64,000 bases of DNA from Flabesymbios commensalis (Eukaryota > Annelida > Polychaeta > Terebellida > Flabelligeridae): positions 64,183,965 through 64,247,964 of the forward strand of contig OZ024908.1 in assembly GCA_964017125.1 (NCBI GenBank), written 5' to 3'. The notes under the pieces were generated by a model, which was not told the origin of the DNA, ran no database searches, and was given only the letters and a program-made list of their open reading frames with translations. The position numbers and the translations under genes are program-made. Of this stretch, positions 21,830 to 34,552 are shown piece by piece. Each line of letters begins with the position of its first letter. The stretch's first letter is position 1.

Positions 21830-22355
21830 TTGACATTATAGCGTATGCATTGATGCAAATAAGGCATATAGTAATTATATATTTTGACATCTTAAAACTA
21901 CCATATTGAAGAAAAATAAATCACCTTCAATTTGACACATTGTTTGTGTTTTTATGTTGAATAGATGAAAAGTAACATAGAAAACATTATCATTTGTTAT
22001 AGCACAATATTTGATAATAACGCAGTTGCCATGGCACCACTTTAAATGTTTAGAATTATACAAATTATGTTTTTGTTGTGAAGAATGCATACAATTTTGT
22101 TATTTTATACGATCAAAATCAATTATTGTGGAGATATGTTATAAATATTATGAATTTCTTTGACAACAAGTGAACTACATGGGAGAAACTGGTCAGTAAT
22201 TAGGATTAGGAGGGTTTTGAAAGGGTCTGCTTACACCCCCGTTGCCATGGTAACCCCCGGGATATAGAAATGCCAACAGGGCAAAAACTTACCAGTATGG
22301 TCTCCTCTTTTATTTGAGACATGTTTTAGCCTGTTGCCAGGAGGGCTAATTAAAT
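21830..22355 (-). repeat. Inverted copy of the X-box repeat 8700-9245
   Basis: Reverse complement of 8700-9245 along its length, more diverged than the A/B pair. It carries GTTGCCATGGTAAC (22241-22254) and a weaker GTTGCCATGGCACC (22025-22038). Confidence 0.8.
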
Positions 22356-22508
22356 TCTAAAATCTTTTAGCTAGTTGGACGATTACTTATAGGTATTCTG
22401 AGTCAGATGAGAAAGAGAGCTAACTAAGACAATTCTGATGATTTCAAATTGATAAAAAATTCTGGTCTCCATGGTTCATACAAACTATTTCAACGCTGTA
22501 AGGATTAA

Positions 22509-22708
22509 NNNNNNNNNNNNNNNNNNNNNNNNNNNNNNNNNNNNNNNNNNNNNNNNNNNNNNNNNNNNNNNNNNNNNNNNNNNNNNNNNNNNNNNNNNNN
22601 NNNNNNNNNNNNNNNNNNNNNNNNNNNNNNNNNNNNNNNNNNNNNNNNNNNNNNNNNNNNNNNNNNNNNNNNNNNNNNNNNNNNNNNNNNNNNNNNNNNN
22701 NNNNNNNN
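22509..22708. other. Assembly gap (200 N)
   Basis: Exactly 200 Ns, so the join is scaffolded. It lies about 140 bp left of the visible start of copy B. Confidence 0.98.
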
Positions 22709-22734
22709 CTAAAGTAACTTAGCATATTGTTGTC

Positions 22735-23084
22735 TAAGCGACACAATCAGGCTAAAATCAAAAAAAAACTAATAAGTCCATAATATGTGAACAAGTCGAT
22801 GGACTGAATTTGCGGAATTCTTTTAAATTATATTATTTTTGTATGAGTTATTTGGTGACGTAGCAAGTTTAGCGAAAACCCCGTTTATTAGTTAATACTG
22901 TATTTCTTATTCTGGCTATGCATGGCTGGAATTAAATTTCATCCTTATTTCTCGCTTAACTTGTAAATGCCGGCACAATTTTTTTAAATTACGCAATTCT
23001 AGGCTGTGGATATTTAGACATGTTATGGACATATCAAGGAGCCGAAATAAAAATGGCGATTTTGGCTTGATTGTGTCGCCTTAA
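22735..23084. mobile_element. MITE, ~350 bp, GCGACACAATCA termini
   Basis: The left end (22735-22760) and right end (23058-23084) are inverted repeats built on GCGACACAATCA(A/G)GC(C/T)AAAATC. A 92-bp relative at 15037-15128 has the same ends and clear TTAA flanks, which suggests a Kolobok/piggyBac-like TTAA-targeting group. No coding capacity. Confidence 0.65.
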
Positions 23085-23318
23085 TCCCAAATATGCTGGT
23101 AGTTATAAACCTGTGAAACGCAGTGACGTCACTCGGTGAAACTAAGGTTATATAACACCCCCTCCCCCCATACTTCATTCTGTGAGACGCAGTGACGTCA
23201 CTCGGTGAAACAAGGTTATACTTCATTGTATTAGCCAGCTCGGTGAAAACAAAGGAGGTCGAGGTCATTGAGTTTCACAGAATATGCATCTGGAAATAAA
23301 ATGAACGTACCATGAGTT

Positions 23319-24188
23319 AGTGACATCTGGTGATTAGAAAAAAACTGAATTGAATAAATGTCTTGCTATATTGTTGAAAATATTTTATTTTATTTAGAAT
23401 CAATATTGGAGAAACAACACAGATAATTAAATATCCTATAATGTTGTTCATCACCCGTCAGTCACCGTGTTCATAATAAAAAATTGTTTTTATAATGTGA
23501 TTTATTTTTGTTTTTTATTCATTCACCGATGGTCACGAAATTGGTCACTTAAAACACGTTTCATAACTAATAGTCCATTAAACCAATACACTCAAAAATG
23601 GTTATTAGCACCACAAGAATGTAAAAATGTATCATTGTGATTTTCGACGAGATATATATATCTTTCTGTACTCAAAATTTTTTTATGATAAATAAACTTT
23701 TAAAAAAGGTAACGATAAATGGAATTATTGTAAATGAACATGTGTCATCCCTCCTCTCAACGGGGATTTTTTATTGAACAATTGGAACAACATTTTTCCT
23801 AGTCTGGCTTTCAGTGATTGGACAGGTGAAAAAAACAACGCCGATGTGGTGGGATTTGTTTGTTTTATGTAAAATGGTTAACAAATGTCAAAGGTTTATT
23901 GATTAGATGGCCACTGACCAATTCCCCACTTATTCATTAGCAGTGAAATATCTAATCGGATCACAAGGTAGTGTATAAACTGGTGTAAAGATAATGAAAA
24001 CATAATAAAACAAAATGTACATATATGAGCAATGCATTGAACAGTTAGTAACTAGTGTCATCTGGTGAATGTCTTCGAGTAGATTGTTAAAAAATCACCG
24101 TGAGATAGTGACATCTGGTGATTACAAAAGAGATCATTGCATATTTTGCTGAAAACGAGCACCGTGTGCTAGTGACATCTAGTGATTA
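23319..24188 (+). mobile_element. ~870-bp AGTGACATCTGGTGATTA repeat (copy B)
   Basis: Counterpart of 1985-2858. Motif copies lie at 23319-23336, 24054-24071, 24107-24124 and 24171-24188, with another beyond the pentamer array at 24567-24584. It includes the empty site of the copy A LINE. Confidence 0.6.
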
Positions 24189-24268
24189 CAAAATAGACCT
24201 GATGGCACGTTGTGGTCATTGCGTTGTGGTCAGTATGTTGATGTCCTGGCATTGTATTGGCTGAATAA

Positions 24269-24532
24269 ACTTGTCTTGTCTTGTCTTGTCTTGTCTTGTC
24301 TTGTCTTGTCTTGCCTTGCCTTGCCTTGCCTTGCCTTGCCTTGCCTTGCCTTGCCTTGCCTTGCCTTGGCTTGCCTTGCCTTGTCTGGTCTTGTCTTGTC
24401 TTGCCTTGCCTTGCCTTGCCTTGCCTTGCCTTGCCTTGCCTTGTCTTGTCTTGTCTTGTCTTGTCTTGTCTTGTCTTGTCTTGTCTTGTCTTGTCTTGTC
24501 TTGTCTTGTCTTGTCTTGTCTTGTCTAGTCTT
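24269..24532. repeat. (TTGYC)n pentamer array, copy B (expanded)
   Basis: Same start context as copy A but about 264 bp long, with zones of TTGTC, TTGCC and TTGTC again. It has expanded independently of copy A. About 470 bp of sequence right of it (to ~25003), including another AGTGACATCTGGTGATTA at 24567, is missing from copy A. Confidence 0.9.
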
Positions 24533-27239
24533 GCACATAATGTGATGGTATAGAGTACCGTGAGCTAGTGACATCTGGTGATTACTAAACTACATTCAAA
24601 ATATGACTGATTGAAGCAATATGAGTTAAATTAGTGGGGAGGAGGGGATCACTGTACACCCCCCTTATGTCACAAAAAAGCCGTGGTGAGATTTTTACTT
24701 AATTGTGATTTGTGATTTTTTTTGCGAAGATTATTAACTGAAATTGCCAAAGAATGATCTTGGCATTTTTTATGCCACAACGTCGAACAACAAACCTTCT
24801 CCATACAACCTTGGTTCACTGTGTCATTTCTTCTGATATTATCATAATAAATTATCCTTGCATTTTCTTACCTTATGGTGACAATAAACTGTTGAGTTAT
24901 GAAAGAATTTTTGCTGAAAACTAAAATTAACAAAACATTCACAAAGAATTGTTAAATAAAATGGTTTTGGCAATAAGGCATACGCGGATAACAAGAAAAA
25001 ATGGTATTTTTCACTAAATTAATAGGCAACCTAACATAATAGACATACGTACATATACAATATAATTCACGTTAAAAACCTATATGCCAAATAGAAAAAA
25101 GGTAAATTGATTGCTTTATGTTGGTTCCAAAAAATATCCGATACAGTGAAGCTACGTTACGATACACAGATTATTGACGAAAATGCATAGATCTTCAAAC
25201 AATTATGATAAGTGTATGCATTTTCAACTAGATAAGTCGGGTGGTGATTGTGTCCCTCCTATGTCACCCTTATTTGAAGATCACTTGTTATTTACTTGTG
25301 TTTCGTGTTTGGAAAACATAATGTTTTTCACATGGTATTCCAATGACATGTAATATTGTGTTTTAGAATATTGACGACATTTGAGAACATGATAGCCTTA
25401 CAACTATACAAGTAGCGAAATTTTACTGTTAGATATAATACCTCTCTGAAAGAATAAAAAAATTCTAATGGCCGTAGACCCATAGCATAGTAGGGGAGCG
25501 GTCAGAGCCCTAATTTTTCGAGTTTAATTAGCCCTCCTGGCAGCAGGCTAAAATATGTCTCAAAGGAAAGAGGAGACCCTACTGGTAAGTTTTTGCCCTG
25601 TTGGCATTTTTACATCCCGGGGGTTACCATGGCAAAGGGGGTGTAAACAAACCCTATCAAAACTCTCCTGATCCTAATTACTGACCAGTTTCTCCGATGT
25701 GATTTATTTGTAGTCAAAGAAATTCATAACAGTTATAGCATATATTCACAGCAATTGATTTTGATGTAATTATATAGCATAATTTTATGCATTTTTCACA
25801 ACAAAGACATAATCTGAATAATTCTGAACGTTTTTCACATTAAAAATGTTACCATAGCAACCACATTCTTATCAATTATCGTGTTATACTAAAGGTTGAT
25901 GTTTTCTATGTTACTTTACACCTATACTAAACATAAAAAACACAAACAGTGTGTCAAATTAAAGGTTATTTAATGTTCTGTAATATGGCAGTTTTAACAT
26001 GCAAATCATATAATTACCAAATGACTTATTTGCATAAATGCATACATTATAGCTTCAAAATCAACAGGTTATCACACTCTTCTTAATTCATGATATATAT
26101 TACACGTGGTAATTATTTGTGGCTCTTATTTGCAAACTACACGGCCTACAAATACAAACAAGGTATCAAATTAAAGGTAATTCACTGTGGCATATATGTA
26201 TTATTTTCAAATATGGAAATGAGCTCATTAGCATATACCTCATTTGCATGCAAGTGTAATATTGCACATTAATTAGAAACATATTAACTCATAGCAGTCT
26301 GGCCGTTTTGACATTGGACGTCTGTATGGTCTGGCCATTTTTGTAATTTTGAGACATATTCTGATACTCCAAATATAAATTTAGAATGATGGCATATGTT
26401 TTTCCCATACACCACAGGAACAGACATACAATATATAACCAGAATACACTTCATTTAATTGGCCAATGTAATGTTGCCATGGTAACCGACCGCCATTTTG
26501 AATATGCTAATTAGGTGGTCAAATTTTCGGAAATTTTGTTTAAAAATGTTATTTTTGAGATCCACGGAGATTCAGGAGTACAACATTATACCAATTCATA
26601 TAAAATATATTAAAATACATCACAGACGGTTCGAATAAGCATTCAATAGGTCTATGCACACAAATTAATAGCGTAAATAATGTATTATCATGGGATATAG
26701 TAATCTTTCTGAATTCCCTGAGGGGCATATCATATTTCATATTTTGAGATGACATTCCCATTTCATCTGTAAAATACCGAAAGCCTCGTATTCAGCTAAA
26801 CCTGGAGTTTTATTTTTAGTATAAAATACCTCCCAGACATTGATAAAATGATTATTTAAGCTCTATAGACGATTTTTTGCTCTTTCCAGTTAACAAAAAC
26901 AGCTATATCCTACCCACTAAGGTAAGAGGACTGCCAAATTACATTGTACACCATTATCCACAAGTAGATGTCGGTCAGGTAAACATATAGGCCTATATGA
27001 ATGACTATGAATGACTATGGGCCTACACTGCATAATAAAGTATTTAAATTCCATTTATATCTGAAACATTTTGATATTTTGTTGATTTGGATATTATAGC
27101 ACACAGTTTTAAGTATGCGCTACACGATAGGCATGGTTTAAAAGTAATTTGAGAGGTCAAAGTCAAGGTCATCTGAGGTCGCAAAAGTATAAAAAGCTAA
27201 CATTTCGATCAAAACATCATAATTTATGCCATTATATTA

Positions 27240-27356
27240 TAGGAATCAAGTTTGGATATTGAAATGTGTTGGATTCTCATATTATTGGACGTAGCCCAGG
27301 GCGGAGTCCAATAACATGAGAATCCAACACATTTCAATATCCAAACTTGATTCCTA
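27240..27356. repeat. Near-perfect foldback hairpin, 51-bp arms (copy B)
   Basis: Arms 27240-27290 and 27306-27356, loop 27291-27305, same sequence as copy A. The arms have stayed complementary in both copies while the flanks diverged. Confidence 0.93.
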
Positions 27357-27581
27357 TTATGACAGACCGACATTAATTACCATATAAATTCTAAATTCAT
27401 TTAAAGTCAGTACGAGTCGGAAAAGGATAAAGCTAAAAGATTGAATTCCAAGGCCATGAATTGCAACAGGGCTGATAGAAAATACTGCAGTTTGGCAGTT
27501 CCGAGGACTGAACACACCCCTGCTGTTTGACAATATAGGTCCACTGCTGCTTTTCTTTGCATCACATAGTCTACACGTATT

Positions 27582-27652
27582 CACGTGGTACAGTGGTAAC
27601 GAGACATGCCTGGAGAGTTCCATGTTCGAACCCGATCAAGGCTTTTTTTTTT
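27582..27652 (+). mobile_element. tRNA-derived SINE-like element, copy B
   Basis: The A box TGGTACAGTGG (27586-27596) is intact. The B box GTTCGAACCC (27624-27633) is closer to consensus than copy A's. A short internal deletion removes part of the anticodon-arm region. Confidence 0.6.
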
Positions 27653-28368
27653 TAGGAATGAAGGCCTGTTTTTACTTATGCTATAAATCTGATAAATTAT
27701 TTCTTTATGTGACTGACAAGAATATTTGGCATGACTCCATTTTAATAGTTAGGCCTATAGTCTAGATGCAGTAGGCTACAAGGTAGCATCTAGCCTAACA
27801 CTATTAGGCCTAGTATTATTATGATTTTTTTTAATAGACTAGGCCTACTGTCTACAGTCACACGGACACGTCGAAGGCGTTGGGCCGACGTTGTACAAAT
27901 GATGTTATACTGTAGGCTACTGTAGGCTAGGCCTACAGTGTAGTCTATTCGACAAGCGTCAAGGCCTACTTGTCAAATGTCTTACTTTACTTGGAATCAT
28001 TCCAGAACAGTGGCAGTGGTTTAATACCAATGCAGATGCCATCCCATTTGACATGTAGGCCTAGTCTGAAGGCAGCAATTCTGGACTTCAATTCAAACCA
28101 AATAGGCCTAGTTTTATAAAGAGACGTCGTAAGTTACATTGGCACAGATCTTGTCAATTTAAAAATAAAATGGTCCCTATCAAATAGGATTATATTTGTA
28201 AAGCCTAAGGCCTAACGTTACAGACATGACAGAACTACAGAAGTTATGAAATTAAGGAATGGGTGCTAGTGTCAGGGTGAGACTGGAACAGCCAGATAGG
28301 CCTATGACGTCACTGACATGTGTGGGCTAACACATGTTGGGGGCTGACATGTGCTGTAAAATATAGTA

Positions 28369-29056
28369 GGGGAGAACACCCTAAAGCGCACCCTGTTCCC
28401 TAAGCGCACCTTTTGGCTTTTTTCTTAATATTTCTGTGAAAGTGACGTCATATTGACTTCATAATTGGAGAAGATAATAAAGTAGTGTGTCCTTGAACTT
28501 GGGCACTTAATAGCAAGGACGCTACACACGCGAGAAGGACGCAAGAGAATAACAGTTAAAATCACTCTTTTTCTTATAATTTTGTGAGTGTAGATATTGT
28601 GTGATTACTTAAAGAGTATTATAGATAACGAAAAAATTGAAAAAACACAATGTAGATTGGCCTTTTCTTGATTAGCTAGAGCTAACAATCAGTCAACGTG
28701 AGTCAACCCTGTGATCCAAAAATCATTTTAATAAATAATGTCCAGTGTGCTCAAAGCGCACCCCCAACTTGCTGCCAAAGCGCACCCCCCTGGTGCGCTT
28801 TGGGAGCATCTGTCTCATTTAGGATATGAGCTTGTCCTGAAGCGCACCGCCCTGTCCATGTCAATGATTAGTCACAGCAAGCCAGTTGTGTCTGGCTACT
28901 TTCCGTCAAAATGAATAAACTGGGCCTATATATACTATATTATATTTCATGGAAATTTAGGGTAAAAAATTGACAAAAATATTATTTTGATTATGTTTAT
29001 TCATAATCTAACTAAAATATAATTTTATATTGTCCCTACATGTATCGGTACAGGAG
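28369..29056. mobile_element. GCGCACC TIR element, right-truncated (copy B)
   Basis: Left terminus intact from 28369, right part lost at 29056, where minisatellite sequence follows. On the left it abuts sequence that in copy A lies 333 bp further away. Both edges therefore show rearrangement. Confidence 0.8.
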
Positions 29057-29059
29057 TTA

Positions 29060-30690
29060 CAATAAATAGATCTCGTTCGGTGAAAAAGTGACCTTGGCCA
29101 GGCCAGTGAGAAAGTGATATCGTCAATTAAAAAATGATCTTAGTGAGCGAAAAATATATCTCAGCCGATATGAAAGAGATAGTGACTATTAGAAAAGTAA
29201 TCTAAGCCATTGTAAAAATCATTTAAATCAGTTAAAAAGTGTTCTCAGCCAGTAAACAAATGATCTAGGCCAGTGAAAAAGTTATTTTCAACGGATGAAG
29301 ATGAATGATTTCGACCAAAGAACAAGTGATCACAGCCAGTGCAAAAAGTAATCTCAGGCACTGGGAAAATGACCTCAACCAATGAATATGTGATCTCAAT
29401 TAGCGAAAAGTGATATTGGACAATGAAAGAGTTATCTAAGCCAGTGAAAAGTGATCTGAACCAGTACAAAAGTGTTCACGCCAGTGAAAAGTGATTTCAA
29501 CCAGTAAAATGTATTTCCAATGATCTCGACTACCGAAAAAGTTATCTAAGACAATGAAAAGGTAATCATGTTTCATTGAGCTGTCGGTCACTTTAAAAGT
29601 GATATCGGCCATTGAAAAGGCGATGTAACTAAGCGGTGTAAGTAATTCAGATGGTTGCAAACAGACTTCGGCCCAGAAGAAAATGATTCCAGTTAATGGA
29701 AATGTGGTCTTGGTCATTGAAAAAGTGATTTCAGTCCGTTAAGAAGGGATCTCGGCCAGTGATAACACTCAAAATATGATCTCTGTCAGTGGAAGGGTAA
29801 TATCGGCCAATGAAAAAGTCATCTCAGCCACCGAAAATGTGATCTCGACCAGTAAAAAGTCATCGCAATGATTCCAGTTAATGGAAATGTGGTCTTGGTC
29901 ATTCAAAAAGTGATTTCAGTCCGTTAAGAAGGGATCTCGGCCAGTGATAACACTCAAAATATGATCTCAGTCAGTGGAAGGGTAATATCGGCCAATGAAA
30001 AAGTCATCTCAGCCACCGAAAATGTGATCTCGACCAGTAAAAAGTCATCGCAGCCAGTAAAGAAGTGATCTCAGTCGGAGAAAAAATTTTTCGCCTAATG
30101 AACAAGTGATATCAAACAGTGAAAAAGTAATCTCAGTCACTGAAAAAATAACCTCGACCAGTGAATATGTGATCTCAACCAACAAAAAGTGATTTTGGCC
30201 AGAGAAAAGGTGAGTTTAGCCAGTTAAAAAGCATTCTACGCTAGTGAAAACATGATCTCAGACAATGAAAAAGTGAAGTACGTCACCGAAGAAGTGATCT
30301 CAGCCAGTAAAAAATGATTTCAGCCAGTAAACAAAAGTTATCTCAGCCATTAAAAAAACGTAGCTTGACACTGAAAAAGTTATCTAAGCCATCCACAAAT
30401 TGATATCTGCTGTTGAAAAGATAATCATGGCCTTTGAAAAAGTGAAGTTAGCTGGTAATAAAGTGATTTCAGCCCGCGAAAATGTGAAGTCGGTCACAGA
30501 AAAAGATGTTTCGACAAGTAAAAAGAGATTTCATCGAATGATAGAAAGGTAAAGTAATCTTTGGCATTGAAAAAGTGGTCGCAGCCAGTAAAAAGTGTTG
30601 TATGCCAGTAAAAAATGATCTCAGCCAGTCTCCAAGTAATTTCTGTGGGTGTAAAAGTAATCTTGGCCTATGAAAAAGGGATCACTGAAA
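29060..30690. repeat. Degenerate GTGATCTCAGCCAGTGAA minisatellite, block 1 (copy B)
   Basis: Expanded relative to copy A by about 940 bp. It includes a 185-bp higher-order tandem duplication (29683-29867 and 29868-30052) that is almost identical and so recent. Confidence 0.87.
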
Positions 30691-31061
30691 ATGACAATAG
30701 ACACGAATTTATTACTAGTACCTGTAAAAGAACAGACATCTAGAAAGAAAGCTAGGTGGGCTTAATGACATAGGTACAGTGTTATTATATGTATACATAT
30801 ATTGAGGGACTCCAGTACAATATTGATACATTTACAAAGGTTGTTCAATTCTAGTATGTTCGCACTGTTCGTTAATTTACTTAATGTAATGTCTGATGGG
30901 CCGATAGTAAAGTTGATTTTTATGAATTTGCTTCGCGATGTTTTAAAATATGAGCAATCCGTATTAAAATGAAAATCACTCGCACACCAGGTACATTTTC
31001 TCTGTTATCAGGGCATACCTTTATGTCATTCGATTTCAAATGGAAGGTTATTATAGCTTAA

Positions 31062-31152
31062 AGCCACACAATTAGGCTAAAATCATAAAAATTCAGTATT
31101 TTTATTTTGGTTTCATATGGCCATATGATGATTTTAGCCTGATTGTGTCGCT
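31062..31152. mobile_element. 91-bp hairpin MITE with TTAA flanks (copy B)
   Basis: Counterpart of 15037-15128, with TTAA at 31058-31061 and 31153-31156. Confidence 0.75.
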
Positions 31153-31366
31153 TTAAAGTTGTTAAATAGTGTGCTATTTTTACAATTTATTTGAATAGTG
31201 CATTGCTGGCATCCATTATTGTCTAAACTGGTCTGATAATCTTTACTTAATTTATCGCTTGAAACAGTTCTTATTACTACAAAGGATAATTTGGCTGCTT
31301 CCTTTATCATACAAGTAAAGAGTTCTGGGGCTTTAATAAATTTACTGCTGTAATTGAAAATAAGAC

Positions 31367-32035
31367 ATCCCCGCGCACTAATGTGCATGCACTTATAAGT
31401 GAAAATTGATTGTTTTATGTCTGGCTCCCAAAATGTTCTCGTTCTTTTATAACTGCATGCACTTATATTCGAATAGTACGTGCATGCACTTATATTCGAA
31501 ATTTACTATGCGCACCACTGTGTAACTCTATGCTCAGACATGTACTGTAGGTAATATGTATCGAATTTTAGAAACCCTTATTAGTATATGTCCATAAAAA
31601 TTTAATAATTTATGAAGTTGATCGTGAACACAAACTACATTATTGTTTTCAGCTATTAACGGGTAGATATTAGGAGAGAATTACTCCATATTATATATAT
31701 GCGCCTGCAGTTCAAGCCGTGAGCGCTATAGTGCATGGGTGTGATAGCTGAAAAGAGTGGACAAAAGAGATGTGATATATGAGAGCTCCGGTAGTGTCAA
31801 AACCTATTTCCTGGTGTAACTCACGCAACTCAACTTCAAAGTAGCAGTCAGTGATTACTAACGCTAGTTTAGTTTAGTTTTGGTTGACATAAATAAAATA
31901 ATTACAATTTTAAAGAACTTAAGAAATTTTTAAAATATTTTTATGATCGAATAATTATAAGTGGATGCACTTATTTTCTTTCGAAAACTAAGTGCTTCTT
32001 CAAATATAAGTGCATGCACGTTAAAGCGCTGGGAT
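31367..32035. mobile_element. TIR element with GTGCATGCACTTAT motifs (copy B)
   Basis: Counterpart of 15343-16011, the same length, with one change in the right terminal GCGCGGGG block. Confidence 0.75.
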
Positions 32036-32098
32036 ACGCGGTAAGTATTTATATTGATCCGCTAGTTTTTATTGTGTTGCTTATCAGTTCTTAGATCA

Positions 32099-32385
32099 CG
32101 ACCATTGAAAAAGTGATCCCAGTGAGTGAAAGTGATCTCGGCCTATCAAAAAGTGATTTAAGCCAGTCTAAATGTGATATCGGTCGTAGAAAAGTGATCT
32201 CAACCAGTGAAAATTGATATCGACAAAAATAGATAGTTATCTCAGCCAGTGAAATGATGATCTCAGCCAGTAAAAAGTGATCTCAGCCAGTGAAAATATG
32301 ATATCGGACAGTAAAAAAGAGATTTTGTCACTCAAAGCGTTTTCCGCGAGAAAAAGATCATTCGATTATCTCAGCCAGTAAAACA
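32099..32385. repeat. GTGATCTCAGCC minisatellite, block 2 (copy B)
   Basis: Counterpart of 16079-16365, nearly the same unit order. Confidence 0.8.
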
Positions 32386-33063
32386 AATCGTCATGGAGGT
32401 TAGCGCATAATAGTCAAGGAGAATGCTCGTTGGACCCATTAAAAAAACTAGTGGTTGAGATTATTGCATTTTTTCGTACATTAGGATCCCTAGAAACAGA
32501 TTTCGGATGATGACAACAAATTCGCCTGGAGTATTTTTTTTAATTAGCATAAATCCAAGATGGCCACCATTAAAATAGGCTGGAGCACAACTTTGTAACC
32601 ACGCCACATAGAACATTATGTAATACCACTTCTTCCCATAATTTGGACCCAGGGGATAGATTTAGATGATATAGTTAGTGATTTGATGAGTTTTTCAAGG
32701 TCAAAGGTCATTTTCAAGGTCACTCGGTGCTAAAATAGGATAGATCAGCCAATGTGTGGACCAAACAAGCCATCATTTGTTATTATATATATCTAGCTTG
32801 GTTCTAAGAGCGTATGAATATGTTATATAGCTATTAGAAGTGACAAGGGGTTCAAGGCGGAACTTCGCAGGTCAAGGTCAAGTTATACAGGGTTTTTCCC
32901 TCATCTTAACCCGTTTAGCGCCGAACTCGACGCACCACTTCTACCCCCAACCGCCAAAATCCCAGGAGGGGGAGAGAAAACATGCTGGGTATTTTGTACT
33001 GCCCGATGTTTCTAAACACTCCAGCAGGATCCCAGACTAAGAGCCAATAATGACATGTGATGA

Positions 33064-34058
33064 TGTTGTGGTTTAACGGGGTACAACTACAAAGTCACAT
33101 CAAGGTCAGATTAAGGTCATTTCAAGGTCAAATTGGTATAAAAACGTAATTTGTTTTACTTTTACCGATTTTAAACTGATGTGTGGTGCAGAAAAGTATT
33201 ATTAATGACTTCTGTTCGCACATTCTTTCTCGGGTACCATTTCGCCACGCACCTCAATGATTTTCGGGACATTTTCAGCCTGGTGGGGGTAAATACCCCT
33301 TGGTATTCCTCTTATCACATCCCTTTCCCAACGCTGGAATGAATGAAAAAAATACTATAATGTAGCAGTGTGGGCTCCCATGACAACTCCCTTGAATCGG
33401 GTAAAAAAGTTGCCATAGGCTGGTGTTGTGCTTTACTGGGGTACCACCCCAAGGTCACTTTAAGGTCATCTCAAAGTCACTGCAAGGTCAAACTGGTCAA
33501 AAACATGATTTTTAGGATTTTTTATCGATTCTAAACCCATTTGGGGTGCAGATGAGTATTACAAATGACTGTTGTTGACACATTATTAGTCGGGTACCAT
33601 TTCACCACGCATCGCAAGGGGTTGGTGTGCAATTTGAGCCTTGGGGGGTGATTACCCCCTTGGTATACCCCCTATCACACCCCTTTCCCAATGCTGGAGT
33701 GAATCAACAAAATTACTGAAATGTAGCAGTGTGGAACCGCAGCTTGAGCCCCCATGACAACATAAGTATGGATACCGATTTGGTTATGAAAGGTGGGATG
33801 AACTGGTGTTGTGCTTTATTTGGGGTATCACCCCAAGGTCATATCAAGGTCACTGGAAGGTCAAACTTATAAAACATGATTTTTGGGTTTTTTATCTATT
33901 CCAAACCCATTTTGGGGTGAAGGTGAGTTTTACAAATGACTGCTGTTGACACATTATTGGTCGGGTATCATTTCACCACACATTGCAAGTATGCAATTTC
34001 ACCCTTGGGGGGTGATTATCGCCTTGGTATTCCCCTTATCACACCCATTTTCCAAAGC
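33064..34058 (+). repeat. ~365-bp tandem array, 3 units (copy B)
   Basis: Two complete units and a third that switches from unit-3 to unit-4 sequence near 33960-33980, next to TCGGGTATCATTTCACCAC. This is the expected product of unequal recombination between units. Confidence 0.85.
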
Positions 34059-34552
34059 GTCATTTATGTTTTTCTAAGCTAAAAAGATTTATTTGGAATA
34101 ACATTGTTTCAATTCTGGTTCAATGTATCAGTTTTTGCCAGGCTTAAAACAAACAACGTTGATATAATTGATGTAGTTTGTTTTATAAAAAAATGTCTAC
34201 TTTTTTATTGATTATTAGATTTTTTTTATTGATTATTGGACAAACGACAACTTGTTCACTGGCCTTCACTGAGTAATTAGCACTGAACAGATACCTGAAA
34301 ACACACCGAGTGCCACCTGGAGACTATTATGTACTCTCACACCTACAGCAGACCACAACGTGGTGTAACATATGTAGTGAAAATGTGGTATAAAATGTAC
34401 ATATGCATATGTATATTTTATAGCTTGTGTAAACTGGTGACTGTTTTTGGTGGATTATTGAAGGAAATCACCGTGAGCTGGTGACATCTGGTGATTAGAA
34501 AAGTGTTCTCATATCGTCATAATTACCGTGAACTAGTGACATCTGGTGATTA
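34059..34552 (+). mobile_element. Diverged third member of the AGTGACATCTGGTGATTA family
   Basis: It shares blocks with 2340-2858: a GTTTGTTTTAT stretch, a TTCACTG...TTAGCA(C/G)TGAA block, and two terminal motif copies at 34480-34497 and 34535-34552, each 3' of an (AAT)CACCGTGA-type half-stem. It begins exactly where copy B homology ends. Confidence 0.5.

Larger units (their letters stand above)
22846..34058 (+). repeat. Large duplicated segment, copy B
   Basis: Same order and orientation of sub-elements as copy A. It lacks the LINE and keeps an uninterrupted target at 24178-24192. Homology stops at 34058, where sequence related to the repeat at 1985-2858 begins. Just upstream, a hybrid of tandem units 3 and 4 shows that one unit was lost in B or gained in A. 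The left edge lies about 140 bp right of gap 2, so homology may continue into the gap. Confidence 0.9.
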
